Positions 53,312 to 63,643 of a DNA stretch of 64,000 nucleotides are shown here, in pieces. The stretch covers positions 18,721 to 82,720 of the forward strand of contig CAICTM010000266.1 in the NCBI GenBank assembly GCA_903772945.1, in the 5' to 3' direction. The position numbers were made by a program, and so were the translations under genes. How positions within the stretch are numbered: the first letter of the stretch is position 1; the number at the start of each line of letters is the position of its first letter. The stretch comes from Seminavis robusta. Lineage: Eukaryota; Bacillariophyta; Bacillariophyceae; Naviculales; Naviculaceae. Below the pieces are notes generated by a model. The model had not been told where the DNA came from, did no database searches, and worked only from the letters and a program-made list of their open reading frames with translations.

Positions 53312-53822
53312 CCACATTCACTCGATCGTTTGAAGTATGAAGAGTGGCTGGACAGTGAGCCACAGACAAAGTACAACTTTGAGCCTGAGCCTGAGGCGCC
53401 CAAAAAGAAAGCTCCCATCTAATCCCAGCTGCAAAGCCAACTCCACCCGCTTGAGAGACATAGACAGAGGAAGAGACAGAGGCAGAGGAGATGTTGGTCG
53501 AGTCAGCTAAGCTGAGCCCAAGCCTCGCAGCAAGCGTCGTGCCGCAAAACGGTCCACTGGCCGCTATGCTTCTCCCATCAAGAAGAGGACCAGCTCTGAC
53601 GATGGTGATGAAGAGCACATCGTTGATTGGCCAGCACCTTTCCGAGCCCTTCTGAAGAAAGCGCATCCAGATTGGTGATGATGCTCTGTCCTCAGCACTG
53701 CAAGTTGCCACACAAAAGCAGACTCTGAGAGCAACAACTTTGGGCCTATAGTAGGGAAGATATACCGGGATGTGAAACTCACGCGGAGGGGGTTTTGCAG
53801 TATATCTTCATCGTCAAGCTAA
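53312..53822 (+). pseudogene. decayed gene for a basic, charged protein
   Basis: Three plus-strand blocks, each clearly coding-like but without a common frame or start: 53312-53419 (KYEEWLDSEPQTKYNFEPEP then a Lys-Lys-Lys stretch, ended by TAA), 53511-53678 (EPKPRSKRRAAKRSTGRYAS, a Ser/Asp/Glu-rich linker, then HIVDWPAPFRALLKKAHPDW and TGA), and about 53727-53822 (ESNNFGPIVGKIYRDVKLTR then a Ser run and TAA). Together they suggest a nuclear-type protein with acidic and basic tracts and a Trp-rich motif. They may be exons of a spliced gene, but no in-frame ATG or good splice signals link them, so decay is more likely. Confidence 0.5.
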
Positions 53823-53942
53823 CGATTGGCTGCTGTGCTTCGTAATGATCAGCACATAGAGGTCTAAAGAAGTCAATGACAACACTATTGCTTATGTGAT
53901 TACAGACTCGGATACGTGATGCTTGATACTTTCAAGTTGTGC

Positions 53943-55350
53943 TCAAACAGGATCATTACAAGAGCGAGAGAAGGACCTGCTTATCGTATACTGAAACGCT
54001 GCACTTTCTCTGTCTCTCCGAAGCCTTTGGAAGGCACCCTGCCATTTTGTAGAGTACCGTTTTTTTTTTTCGCTTTCAAGGTCACTCCGAGTGGGATTTC
54101 GACCAACCCATTGACCCCAGTCAATGTGAAGCTCGATAAAGAGCAAGTCTCGGCCCAGGTCAACGGGTTCTGGGAAGCAATACTGGTCCCATCGAGCATC
54201 CTCAATCCTGGGCTCAGCGCATCGATCAGTCTCATGCAAAAAATTGCTGTCATGCAGCCATCCGAAAAAGAGCGAATATTCGCGATCACTGGGAACCACT
54301 CCGAAGTAACGGGCAAGTTTGACAAAGTCTTTCCATCGAAAGTCTTTCTCCGGTTTGGCATTCCACTGTCTTTTCGATTGCAGATACTTTTTGTAGCGGC
54401 CCACATGTTTCTTCAACTGTTTCTCATGATGATGATATACGTCGTAGCCTACATGGAAGGTTGCCCCGTCAATGCATTCATTTGGAAAGACGATCACAGC
54501 CGGATTGTCCCTCGGTATCTTCGAGATGGGCAGTTTCTTTTTTGAGTTAGGGAGGTTCGGCCAAGCCCGAGAAAATCATACGACAGAGCACCCTCCAGGA
54601 GGCCCTTGAAGCAGTACAATCCAGGTCCGAAATCGTGCTTGTTCAAGACTTGTTCGCTTCGCTGGACACATCCGGATTTTACGATGCCCTCTAGTTTCGT
54701 TGCGGTAGTTCCATACATATAACAGTCACCAAATCCTCTCTCACTGAGAGCGTTCTGAAGTTTGTCCAAGGTAGCTTTGAGGTTTTCGGGATGGACGTCT
54801 ACCCCCATGTATACAACAAGTGATACTTGGAGTCATCGATCTCGTCAGCATTCTCGTCGTCGTTGAGAGCAAAGCCGTTTTCGGGTGGAAGTTGCTTGAT
54901 GAGCTCTGCGATGCGATCAACGCGAGCTCCATCTTGGATACAGTCGTTGACCTCTCCAAATGGATTGTCATGGTCAAGTTGGTCTACAGTCGTATCAGAT
55001 GCTCGATGGAATCAAGAATGGGAGTCTTCATTTTGAAGCCGAGTTCCTTTTCAATCTTACGGGCGGCTTCAAACTTCATCTCCACGACATCTTTATTCAT
55101 CCCAATTTTCAAGCAAAATGCAACGGCATTTTCTAGTTTCAGCAAGTGTTCCTTTTCTTCCGAGCTCATTGCCGTCAATTCTCGTTTCACGTGATCCTTG
55201 ACAATATCCTTGATTCGAACGGTGGGCGAACTCCAACCTCGAAGCTGATAATCCCACTTGTTGCACTGGTATTCCGTCGCGTCTTCAAATGTCAAATCTA
55301 GCGTTGGAAAGAAAAGTTTGGCTCGGTGATAGGTTGATGCTACGAGAGCA

Positions 55351-55385
<35 letters not shown>

Positions 55386-55652
55386 ATCGTCTTGAGACCC
55401 AGCCTCCTCCACGTCTCGGGACTCATCGTCGATGGCCTCTCGGCGACCTTCCTCCAATTGAGTACCCTCTTCGGCGCAATTGTCAAGCCCAACATCGCTT
55501 TCTCCTGTCAGCGAGTACTCTTTGTCCCTACGTTCGGTCTGCACCGAGTTCTCCACGCTGGCCTGGTGGTTTCGAAGCGTTCGACGACAAATGCAGAGCG
55601 CAATGAAAAAGGCCACTACTGTGCTGGCAACAATAATAAAGCATCGACCCAT
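53943..55652 (-). pseudogene. membrane-anchored protein with ADP-ribosyltransferase-like segment, broken
   Basis: The N-terminal part is intact: ATG at 55652 opens 222 residues (to 54984) with a membrane anchor (CFIIVASTVVAFFIALCICR), acidic linker with an Asp run, and a conserved helical region (DIVKDHVKRELTAMSSEEKE). Downstream, the family sequence continues in shifting frames: about 54975-54810, 54808-54494 and 54497-53943. The third frame holds YMYGTTATKLEGIVKSGCVQ and NKHDFGPGLYCF, an arrangement (Y-G-T, then DFGxGxY) like the NAD-binding part of ADP-ribosyltransferase folds. The last holds WKDFVKLARYFGVVPSD and DWGQWVGRNP. A two-base insertion (TA) near 54813 and at least two more frame changes break it. 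Known relatives seem common in diatoms; enzymatic role is inference. I describe the breaks only. Confidence 0.65.
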
Positions 55653-56303
55653 AGCGTCTCCTTCATTGTCGTAACTAATTGTCTTCGAAGAGCTAGCTAA
55701 CCAGAGGAAAGAGTGAGAGGACTGGAAAATAGTTGAATGATGAATCACAATCGAAGAATCGTCCCGCAAAATAAATGAGATGAAGGAAGCGTCGTCTTCC
55801 ACGCTGCGGGCACCTCAAGAGCATTTATTTTCGCAGAAGTGATCAATCCTGCGAGAAGCCTCATCCGCTCTGCAGGCTATAAAAATACCAGTGATGTTTT
55901 TCAAGAGCTTGGAAGTTGTGATCCGGCGTACCGGTACGCAAAAGTTTTTTCACAACAAAAAAGCTTGGAATTCGGTGGAAGTGGTGTCGGGAGCCAGCGA
56001 GGGCCTTGCATCTACAGTAAAGCCAAAGTCCCGGGACGATTTTCAGGATCAGAAGGCAGGTATATGATTGGTGGAGGAGTACCGTTAACTCAAGTAAGAC
56101 ACAAGTAAGACAGCGAATTACTTAGACGCCAAGTCGAATCCTTTTACGTACCACTGTGCTACCTTGTCACTGATTTCGAGGAAACAGAAAACAGAAAAGG
56201 AAGATTCCATCGAAAGAGTAACTGACAATGACGCTCTCTGCCGCACTGTCGGCACTGTTATCTCCCACAATGTCTTATTATCTTGAGATCGAATCACTTC
56301 AAG
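55653..56303. other. divergent intergenic region
   Basis: About 650 bp between the broken ART-like gene and the transposase-like gene. No gene supported. ACCGGTAC palindrome near 55930. Confidence 0.45.
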
Positions 56304-59226
56304 ATGACCCTTGCAGCAGCCACCCAAGAGAATGCTGAAAGGAGCGACAATCCTGTGGCTCAGAATGAAGAAATGGGGAGACAGAGTCAACAGCGAAATT
56401 CACAAGAGAAGAGAGCGCATCAACTGGCAGCCAGTAATCCTTACCCAAAGCGAACAAAGCCATCACAGTCCACCCTTGATGGCACAGTAGCTTTCGATGC
56501 TCTGAAGGAATGTGAAATGTGCCTTGCCTATGCCAAGAGAAAAGCAGGATTACCAGTTCGCATCCCAAAAAGAAAGCACCATCAACGTTGTGTCAAGAAT
56601 ACCGAAACCAGAGGTGATCCAGAGCTTCACCAAAGGAGTATCAAAGCAAACCAGGAAGCTAAGCGACTGAAGAAGCACTACGAAACGCCCCTAAAACCAA
56701 GTGAAAAGGGAAGCTGGCGTCACTCTACCAAAGAAGCCGGTAAGAAATTCTTTGCCGCGAGACCACAAGCCAAGAAAAAGAAACCAGAACAACTTACCAT
56801 GGAGTCAGAGGCGGACATTGACATGGATCGCGAGGGAAGCAAACCACCTCCGAAAGTCACGGCACATACTCTGTGCCAAGCCGTGGGCAGTTTCGTCAAA
56901 GATGAGTCATTTTGTTTGAAACACAAGGCGAAAGGCCCACCATTAGCAATGCTAGCTCTGGCTAATCAGGTAGCAGAAAAGATTATTGGTCCCAGAGATG
57001 AGACACTATTCAGAGAATTCTTCCACGGCATCACAATGACAGTTCCAGATTCCCCCGTTGACTTAGAGCCTCACTATCATTCCATTGTAGGCAGCAAGCT
57101 TCTTTATGTTGACTGGATCCGGCTTGGGATTTCTGTTCCATGCCCTTACAGGGAGTGCAAAGGAATCTTACGGAACAAAAGAACCAACTTCTCCAAAAAC
57201 CAGACGCTGTTTCCTATCTTTGGTTTGGAGGAAGTGTCTTGGTGTATTGTAATGTCTATGAAATGCCCTTGCTGTCACAAGACCTTCAATTCCAATGCCG
57301 CAGAAGTGTTGGTTGCCATACCGCCATTTGCTTCATCGCTCTACCCTGTTGAACCAAAGTTTGCATTGAAGAGGAATTCGCACCTGTCGAGAACAACTAC
57401 GAATGTATTTAGTGATATCATGCTCACCTATGCAAATGGAGAGTTGTGCAGTCGCTTACTTTACAGTGCTATCAACAAGACATTCTCTGGCAAGGTGGCC
57501 TCATTTCTTTCCTTGTCCCAACACAAGAAGGCGCAGGATCACACCTTCCAACCACAACCATATCTGGACAAAGACGGCAGCTTTATTCGACTCTATCCAC
57601 CCCTTGGTGACACCATCCGTGATATCTTCGATGAAGCACTGTCATCACCCAATAATCTCTGGGCCATCAGTGACAATGACCGACACACTCGTGAAATCCA
57701 GAGTGTGGAATGCAACCAGGGAATCTTCTGCCAAGACCACACGTTCCAGCCGGTCAAGAACTACCTTAAGAGTGTCGGTGCAATTGCTATTTGGGATGCA
57801 GCAACGTCAACAGGAGAAATAGCCTCGGCTGTTCTGGTTCCTTCAACAAAGACAATCCACTTTGCTCATGCAGCAACCAAACTGTCCAGAAGAGAAGCCT
57901 TTACACCAAAAGCAATGTACAGCGATACATGGCCGAATAAAAGTGAATATTGGGAGTCTGTTTTTCCTGGGATGGAAGGTCGTCTTGGCCTCTTCCACTA
58001 TGAGAAAAGAATCGTTTCGACAATGAAGAAGGGTCATATTGATTACATGGACGCATTGAATGATCTTCTTGGATGCCTGTACGTGTACCAACCTTCCGAT
58101 TATGAGAATCTCCTTCGATGTCTCAAGGATGGATCTCTCTCGGTCACGGGGAAGTGTTACTCTTCTGCAGAAATTGCTGAGCTCAAGGCTTCTAAATTGT
58201 TCCGAGATCGGTATGCCAAGTACTTGCGCAAGAAGTTACGTGAGCCCGAAACCATGGTTCAAATGTTAGATGACTGGTTCTGCAAGTACAAAGTAACAGC
58301 TTCGGTTGACAGCAGGCCTGGTCGAGGCCGTATTGATCCAGTCAAAGGCTTCACGTTGTTCTCTGCTGACACCAAAACAGCAATCAAGAACTGCAAAGAA
58401 AAAGCACATCATTTAGCCGATCCAATGCCACTGGAGCAAATGTATGACGCAATTTTGCCGAATCCAAATAGCAAGCACCAACTTACAGAGTGGTTGTCAA
58501 GGAGAGGAGAATCCAAGCTGGAGTGCTTTCATGACAGGTTTGCTCATTTCGCGAATGGCGGTATGAGAAGGTCGCTGGCAGATGCCTTAAACCTCAACGG
58601 AACTGCAAGATACAATCTTTCCATTCGGCATAAAAGGAGACTAATGACACTTGCACCAGAGGAGAGACAATCAATGCCGGCAGGATGGGAGAAGGTTGTG
58701 CCTTACTGGAACCACTCTGAATTACACTTTATCAACAAGATGGCAAAAGACATGGGTGTGACAGTGCCATTTGGCTGGGTGGAGATGTTACCGCAAGATA
58801 ATGGTGAGCGATTCTTTTCTGAATATTTGGTGATCCACAAGCCGCACTTACAGAAATACAGTGCGATTGGTCATTGCCTCTGCCAAGAGTGTTGCGCGCC
58901 ATCGCCATCCCCATCGCCGGTTGCTCCAAATGAACCGCCACTTCCATTACTGGCTGCACCAACACAAGAACCAGCGATTGTGGCGCCCACACCACAAGCA
59001 CCACCAGCGATAACGCAACAAGATTCGAATTCAAATCCAAACAATCAGCCCAACTGTCAACGTCTAAATGGCAATTCAAATTCAAATCGGCTACATGCAC
59101 CAACTACAGCGGCAAGAAGAAATTATTTAGAGAATCTGAAACGTCATCGTGAACAGATGCAACAACAGATGCAACGTTCGGCAACAGCAGCAACAGCAAC
59201 AACAACAGAAGCACCGCAACAACAGC

Positions 59227-59290
<64 letters not shown>

Positions 59291-59513
59291 GCTACCACCG
59301 CTTGCGCCAGCGCCGCCACCTCCCTTACCGTACGTTGCTCCACCACTAATGATGTACCAGCCAGTGCCTATGATGCCATTCCAATATCTCCGACCATTGT
59401 CATCTTGCTGTTGTGAACCCTACCGAAAGTGGTTGACGAGACGTGTGGGTAGACCACCACATACTGATTTGTGTAGACTGCGAATGAGTGGTGGCTTGGG
59501 CTACTATGGATGA
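56304..59513 (+). CDS. large transposase-like protein with zinc motifs and polyglutamine
   Basis: A 1069-residue uninterrupted protein from the first in-frame ATG at 56304. N-terminus: Lys/Arg-rich, with a CCHC-type finger (CEMC at 70-73, HHQRC at 92-96). Residues about 278-330 are a second zinc ribbon: CPYREC, then TNFSKNQTLFPIFGLEEVSW and CPCCHKTF, resembling DUF6729-like regions. Residues about 475-600 look like a DDE/MULE-type RNase H-fold core: CQDHTFQPVKNYLKSVGAIA, MYSDTWPNKSEYWESVFPGM and LGLFHYEKRI, with candidate Asp478, Asp541 and a following His565. The end is Pro/Asn/Gln-rich with a 24-residue polyglutamine tract, then CCCEPYRKWLTRRVGRPPH. I found no flanking inverted repeats. Probably a transposase or a host gene derived from one; the exact superfamily is not certain. 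Confidence 0.75.
59212..59291 (+). repeat. CAA/CAG polyglutamine microsatellite
   Basis: An almost uninterrupted run of CAA triplets with a few CAG, coding for about 24 glutamines inside the transposase-like protein. Triplet arrays of this length are slippage-prone and usually vary in copy number between alleles. An earlier impure CAA/CAG stretch begins at about 59155. Confidence 0.95.
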
Positions 59514-59996
59514 GGTCGGGGAAGGAGTAGTAGAGAAAAAACAGTAATCAGTTAGACATTCAAAACCAAGGACATACTTCGAATACCGTTTTAGCTTAAA
59601 TACCAACCGTGTAGGTGCACCAATTAGGATACCCCCCACTTTCCTGCCTTCCCCCTACTCTTCCATATATCTTCGATTTTCGAGGATTTAGGATGGATGA
59701 CTCTTGGGTGCCACAACGTCCTCCTGATTCGGAACCTGGAATCTAACCCTCTCCTTCTTTTTCTCTTGGGCTCCCCTCCCGGCCCCCCTGCGGGGTGCCT
59801 GACCCCCCCTAAAACCTGAGGGATGGAGCCAAGACCGAGCAGACCAACGGAAGAAGAAGCACAGAACTAGCTGGCTAGCTAGCTAGTACACTTGAGACCA
59901 CGCAAAGCAAGAGGAGGAGAAGAAGCACAGTACTAGCTAGTACAATTGAGACCACGAAAACGCAAAGCAAGAGGCCAAGGAAGGAAAGAGCAAACA
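59514..59996. other. short intergenic region with tandem duplication
   Basis: About 480 bp. It has a C-rich patch (CCCCTCCCGGCCCCCC at about 59770-59812) and the tandem duplication at 59852-59973 right before the LRR start codon. No gene supported. Confidence 0.5.
59852..59973. repeat. 66-bp tandem duplication upstream of the LRR gene
   Basis: Two copies, about 59852-59913 and 59918-59973: both run AGAAGAAGCACAG-ACTAGCT...AGTACA-TTGAGACCACG...CAAAGCAAGAGG. The first copy has extra CTAG units. The second ends about 24 bp before the chosen ATG (59997), so the duplication affects the 5' leader. Confidence 0.8.
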
Positions 59997-62093
59997 ATGA
60001 AGTATAAGACACAGAGTCAAGATGATGATACTGTTCAACAACAACAAACCAGCAACCCCTTTGATGCACTTGGAAATAATGTTGAAAGGAAGAAAGAGGC
60101 AAAAGAGAACAAGACACAGATGCAGCTGGTCACCTTTCCAGATAGCCTTGCTCTCGATGGGTCCTCACTCCAGCCCCTTGATGATGTCACCTGTACCTCT
60201 AGGGTCCAGCCATTACCCACATTATCTCCGCCAGAAATATACCGAGCAAGCTCAAGAAGGTTCCCAGAAGAGGCACCTGGGGCCTATGCTGTGGGTGGGA
60301 TTAGACCGATGTTTTATCGCCCAAGACATGACCTGGAAGAGCTGGGATTGGAATTGGTGCCTACATCTCAAAATGAATGTGATGGTGAAGATGGTCTTAT
60401 TCATGCTGACCCAGTTGATGACTCAGAAAATGGGGAGATTCCAACTGCATTTCCAATAACAACAAGGGCAAAAAGATTATGGAAGAAGAAACTAGTCTTA
60501 TTCCTTTCCCTGCAAACAATGTTGGCAAAAGTGCTTGTTGTAACTATTCTTGTAGCATTCCTTCTTGCTCAAAAATCAAGTAATCAAACACAGTCATCAA
60601 AGCAGCAAAATGGAGTGACTTCAATACAAGAGGAAAATCCAGGGAAGATAGCTTCAATCACACAAGCACCAATTTCGCTTCTGGAAACGCTACATCTACC
60701 TGAATTCACCCTCAAGGCAATGGAAAGTCCTATGTCTCCACAGACCAAGGCATATCAATGGCTCAACAACAATATCAACAAATCCAATAATACACAACTC
60801 CCTGTATGGAGACTAAAGCAAAGGTTTGCAATGGCCACCCTTTACTATTCAACACGGGGGGACTATTGGCTGAAAAATCAAGGCTGGCTGGATTGGGACT
60901 TGAATGAGTGCAACTGGGCTCAATTTCATGAGAAGTAAGGCCCAAACCCAGCAGCTTATTGTGCTGACGATGGACAACTGCTTTCATTGCAACTTGGGGA
61001 TGCCAACAAATTGGATGGAACGGTGCCGCCAGAGATATCCCTGTTCCAAAAGAGCTTGGAAATACTTGGTTTTTCTTGGAACCACCAGCTCAAAGGAAAT
61101 ATACCAACAGAGGTTGGGCTGATGACAAGGCTGACAGCCTTGTGGTTCAGCGCAACACAAGTATCTGGCACGCTCCCAACAGAACTGGGTCAGCTACAAA
61201 GCTTGGAGAAACTAGTGATATCAGGCAGCAAACTTGATGGGACATTACCTTCTGAGCTGGGCAACCTAAGCAACCTGACAGTTCTGGCATCTGAGAGAGC
61301 GAAATTTTCTGGGTCTTTCCCCACTGAGATTCTTCGATTGTCGAACCTGAAGAACTTGGGTTTCTCAGAGTGCCCTCTGTTGGATACAGCATCTTTCCTC
61401 CCTGGGGTAGTTGGAAACCTGCGCAATTTGGAGACACTAGTTCTATGCTATCGGAAAACTGGGGGGTTTGCATCAATTCCATCCGGAATTGGCAATCTGA
61501 CCAATCTGCGTTTCCTAAGTTTTGCTGAATTTCAACTCAATGACACAATTCCAAGTGAGATGGGATTGTTGACAAAGCTCACCAACTTGAACTTGCAAAT
61601 GAACTCTCTCACTGGCACTTTACCAGAAGAGTTATCCAAGATGTCCCAACTGAAAGCACTATTCGTTCAATCCAACCAATTAGAAGGCAGGCCGCTAGAA
61701 CAAGATGTATTTCCCCAACACACCCAGCTACAGCAGTTGCGTATCAATGACAACCATTTCTCAGGCTCTATTGCAACAGAAATTGGTTTGTTGTCTAGTC
61801 TTGAGGAGCTTGAAGTGCAAAATACCAACCTATCTGGGACCCTTCCACCGGAACTACTTTTGTTGGACAATTTGGCCCGCTTGGTCTTGATGAACACATC
61901 CTTCTATGGGAGCATCCCTGATGGATTATGTGGTGTCATACTCCCGCCACGCGAAATGAAATATTTTGGTGGGAATGCCTATGCTGTTCCAACGACCAAC
62001 AACCTGTCAGTCTGCTATGGCACTAGTCTATGTGGCTGTATTTGTGAGCATCATCATTGCCCAAAGCATGACATACTATACCGGCTTGTGTGA
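59997..62093 (+). CDS. single-pass membrane LRR protein with one in-frame stop
   Basis: About 697 residues if one stop is ignored. ATG at 59997 is the first start (the open frame begins earlier but at TTG). Order: a Gln/Lys-rich cytosolic N-terminus (with YRASSRRFPEEAPGAYAVGG), one transmembrane segment at about 166-192, a linker, then an N-cap (NTRGDYWLKNQGWLDWD, NECNWAQFHEK) and about twelve plant-type LRRs (LDGTVPPEI, LSGTLPPEL forms), and a short Cys-rich end (LCGCICEHHHCPKH). A TAA at 60936-60938 (codon 314) falls between the N-cap and first LRR; the sequence stays open in the same frame on both sides, with a Cys and the LRR start continuing as NPAAYCADDGQLLSLQLGDA. No intron of normal length can remove it. 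Same family as the LRR gene at 5812-7778. Confidence 0.82.
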
Positions 62094-63643
62094 TATGCGG
62101 GTACCTGGTAGGATTTCCATTTCGAACACATAAATCATCTCTCATCATGAAGCGTCTCCGAATTGGTGTCCCTATGCATCGGTTTGGCGTATTTTGTCCA
62201 CTCGGCAGGCTCATTTCTACCTGTAGGATCTCACGCCACCCAGTGGAAGTACATGATGTGTACTGAGTATCTATGGCAGCTAAGGTAACCCAATCAGCGC
62301 TGTCGAGACCTTTGGGACACGACACTGCAGCCTATGCAATAGGGAACTACTCGAAATACTGAAACGATTTAGAGAATCGCCGGAAACTGATCAACTCAAC
62401 TCATGCAATGGGATCTATGGAGCCTGCCGACGCAATCCAGCACTTCATAAGTACGTACCATAAGCACTGATGTTGATTCCCATGTGGGATAAAAAAAGCC
62501 AAACAACCGAAATGGTACCACAGAGCGAAAGCCTGTGTTTTGGCTATTCGGCAGTTTGCGAGTAAACTTACTTAGTTAATTAGTTCAGTTGCTTTTTGCC
62601 AAAATCAGATGATGTGCATCTATCTTATCTACGAGCCAGGTCCCTGCTGGGCTCAGTCGGACACTTCCAGTTGGCAACCAACCAACTATAACCAACGTAA
62701 ACTGGCTAGCTAGCTAGCAAACAAACATCAATGTCTGTTTCTGTCTGTCCATGCCAAACAAAACTCAGTTCTCATACTCTCAAATGATGTTCTTCATGGA
62801 GACCCGCATAAATTTCTATTGCCCTGCTACCCATTCTTTATGGCTCGGGGGATCCATGCATCAAAGCCAAGCCCTTTGGCCCCCGTACTGTTCTTCAATT
62901 TATTTATCGCCCCTGATCCCACGGAACCGCAGTTGCCTGGCTCTTGCTGCATGGCTTCCCTGGATAATCATCCACCTTTGAACTCTTTAGAAAACCCCTG
63001 TTGCATGTCGTCCAACTCCGAAATGATGTGCAGCATTGGCCAACGGTGGTGGCCCCCTGCATTAATTGGTCTGGCCGTGCCTATGCGCGCTCAATGCCAA
63101 GTAGGGTAAAGTCTAAAGGAGATCTAAGCAGGTTAAGCTGTCAAAGACAATGTGGAGCATCACCACCATTTCGCCTCAAGTAATGGTCTGATTGCTTCAA
63201 GCCTCACAAGTTGACTTTGTCAAACTCCTTTGCCTTCTTCTTGATTGAGCCTGTGCTTCCATGAGTTGTTACCTCTGGCATTGATCCGCCTGAGAGTGCA
63301 TCCATGAATACCACAGGATGTTTCATCCGCTCGACGCATCCTCGCCCATCCTCTTCCAATCGTCTTCCGCTCGCACTTCCCGCTCTTTCATCTCTCTTTC
63401 TCGCCGGTTTTCCTTCCGACCGTTGAGCTTTTGGCTCCGTTTCCTCGCTGCTATCTCCTCTCTCTTTCTCACTTTTCTATTACGGGGGGGGTTGTTGTTT
63501 TACTTCAATCTGTTCTTGTGATCGATAAAACGTGGGATTTGTGCCCCATACTGCTTCTAGTTTGTGTCTAAGACCAAACTTGCTTTACCAAGCGGCAAAG
63601 CGTGAGAGTTGAGTAGACTGAAGGAAACGAGTAGTATCTAACA
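62094..63643. other. gene-free stretch
   Basis: About 1.55 kb. Short frames on the plus strand (62751-63183) carry no motif and are Trp/Cys/Pro-rich in a way typical of non-coding frames. CTAG run at 62704-62720; a pyrimidine-rich patch at about 63330-63480 precedes the next gene. Confidence 0.45.

Noticed and set aside
60933-60955. A short intron (GTAAGG...CCCAG) removing the TAA of the LRR gene
   Set aside because: It would be about 17-20 bases, far below the 69-167 bases of the other introns here, and the 17-base version breaks the frame.
62751-63183. Plus-strand frames of 60-96 codons
   Set aside because: Three overlapping frames in different phases with no coding signature.
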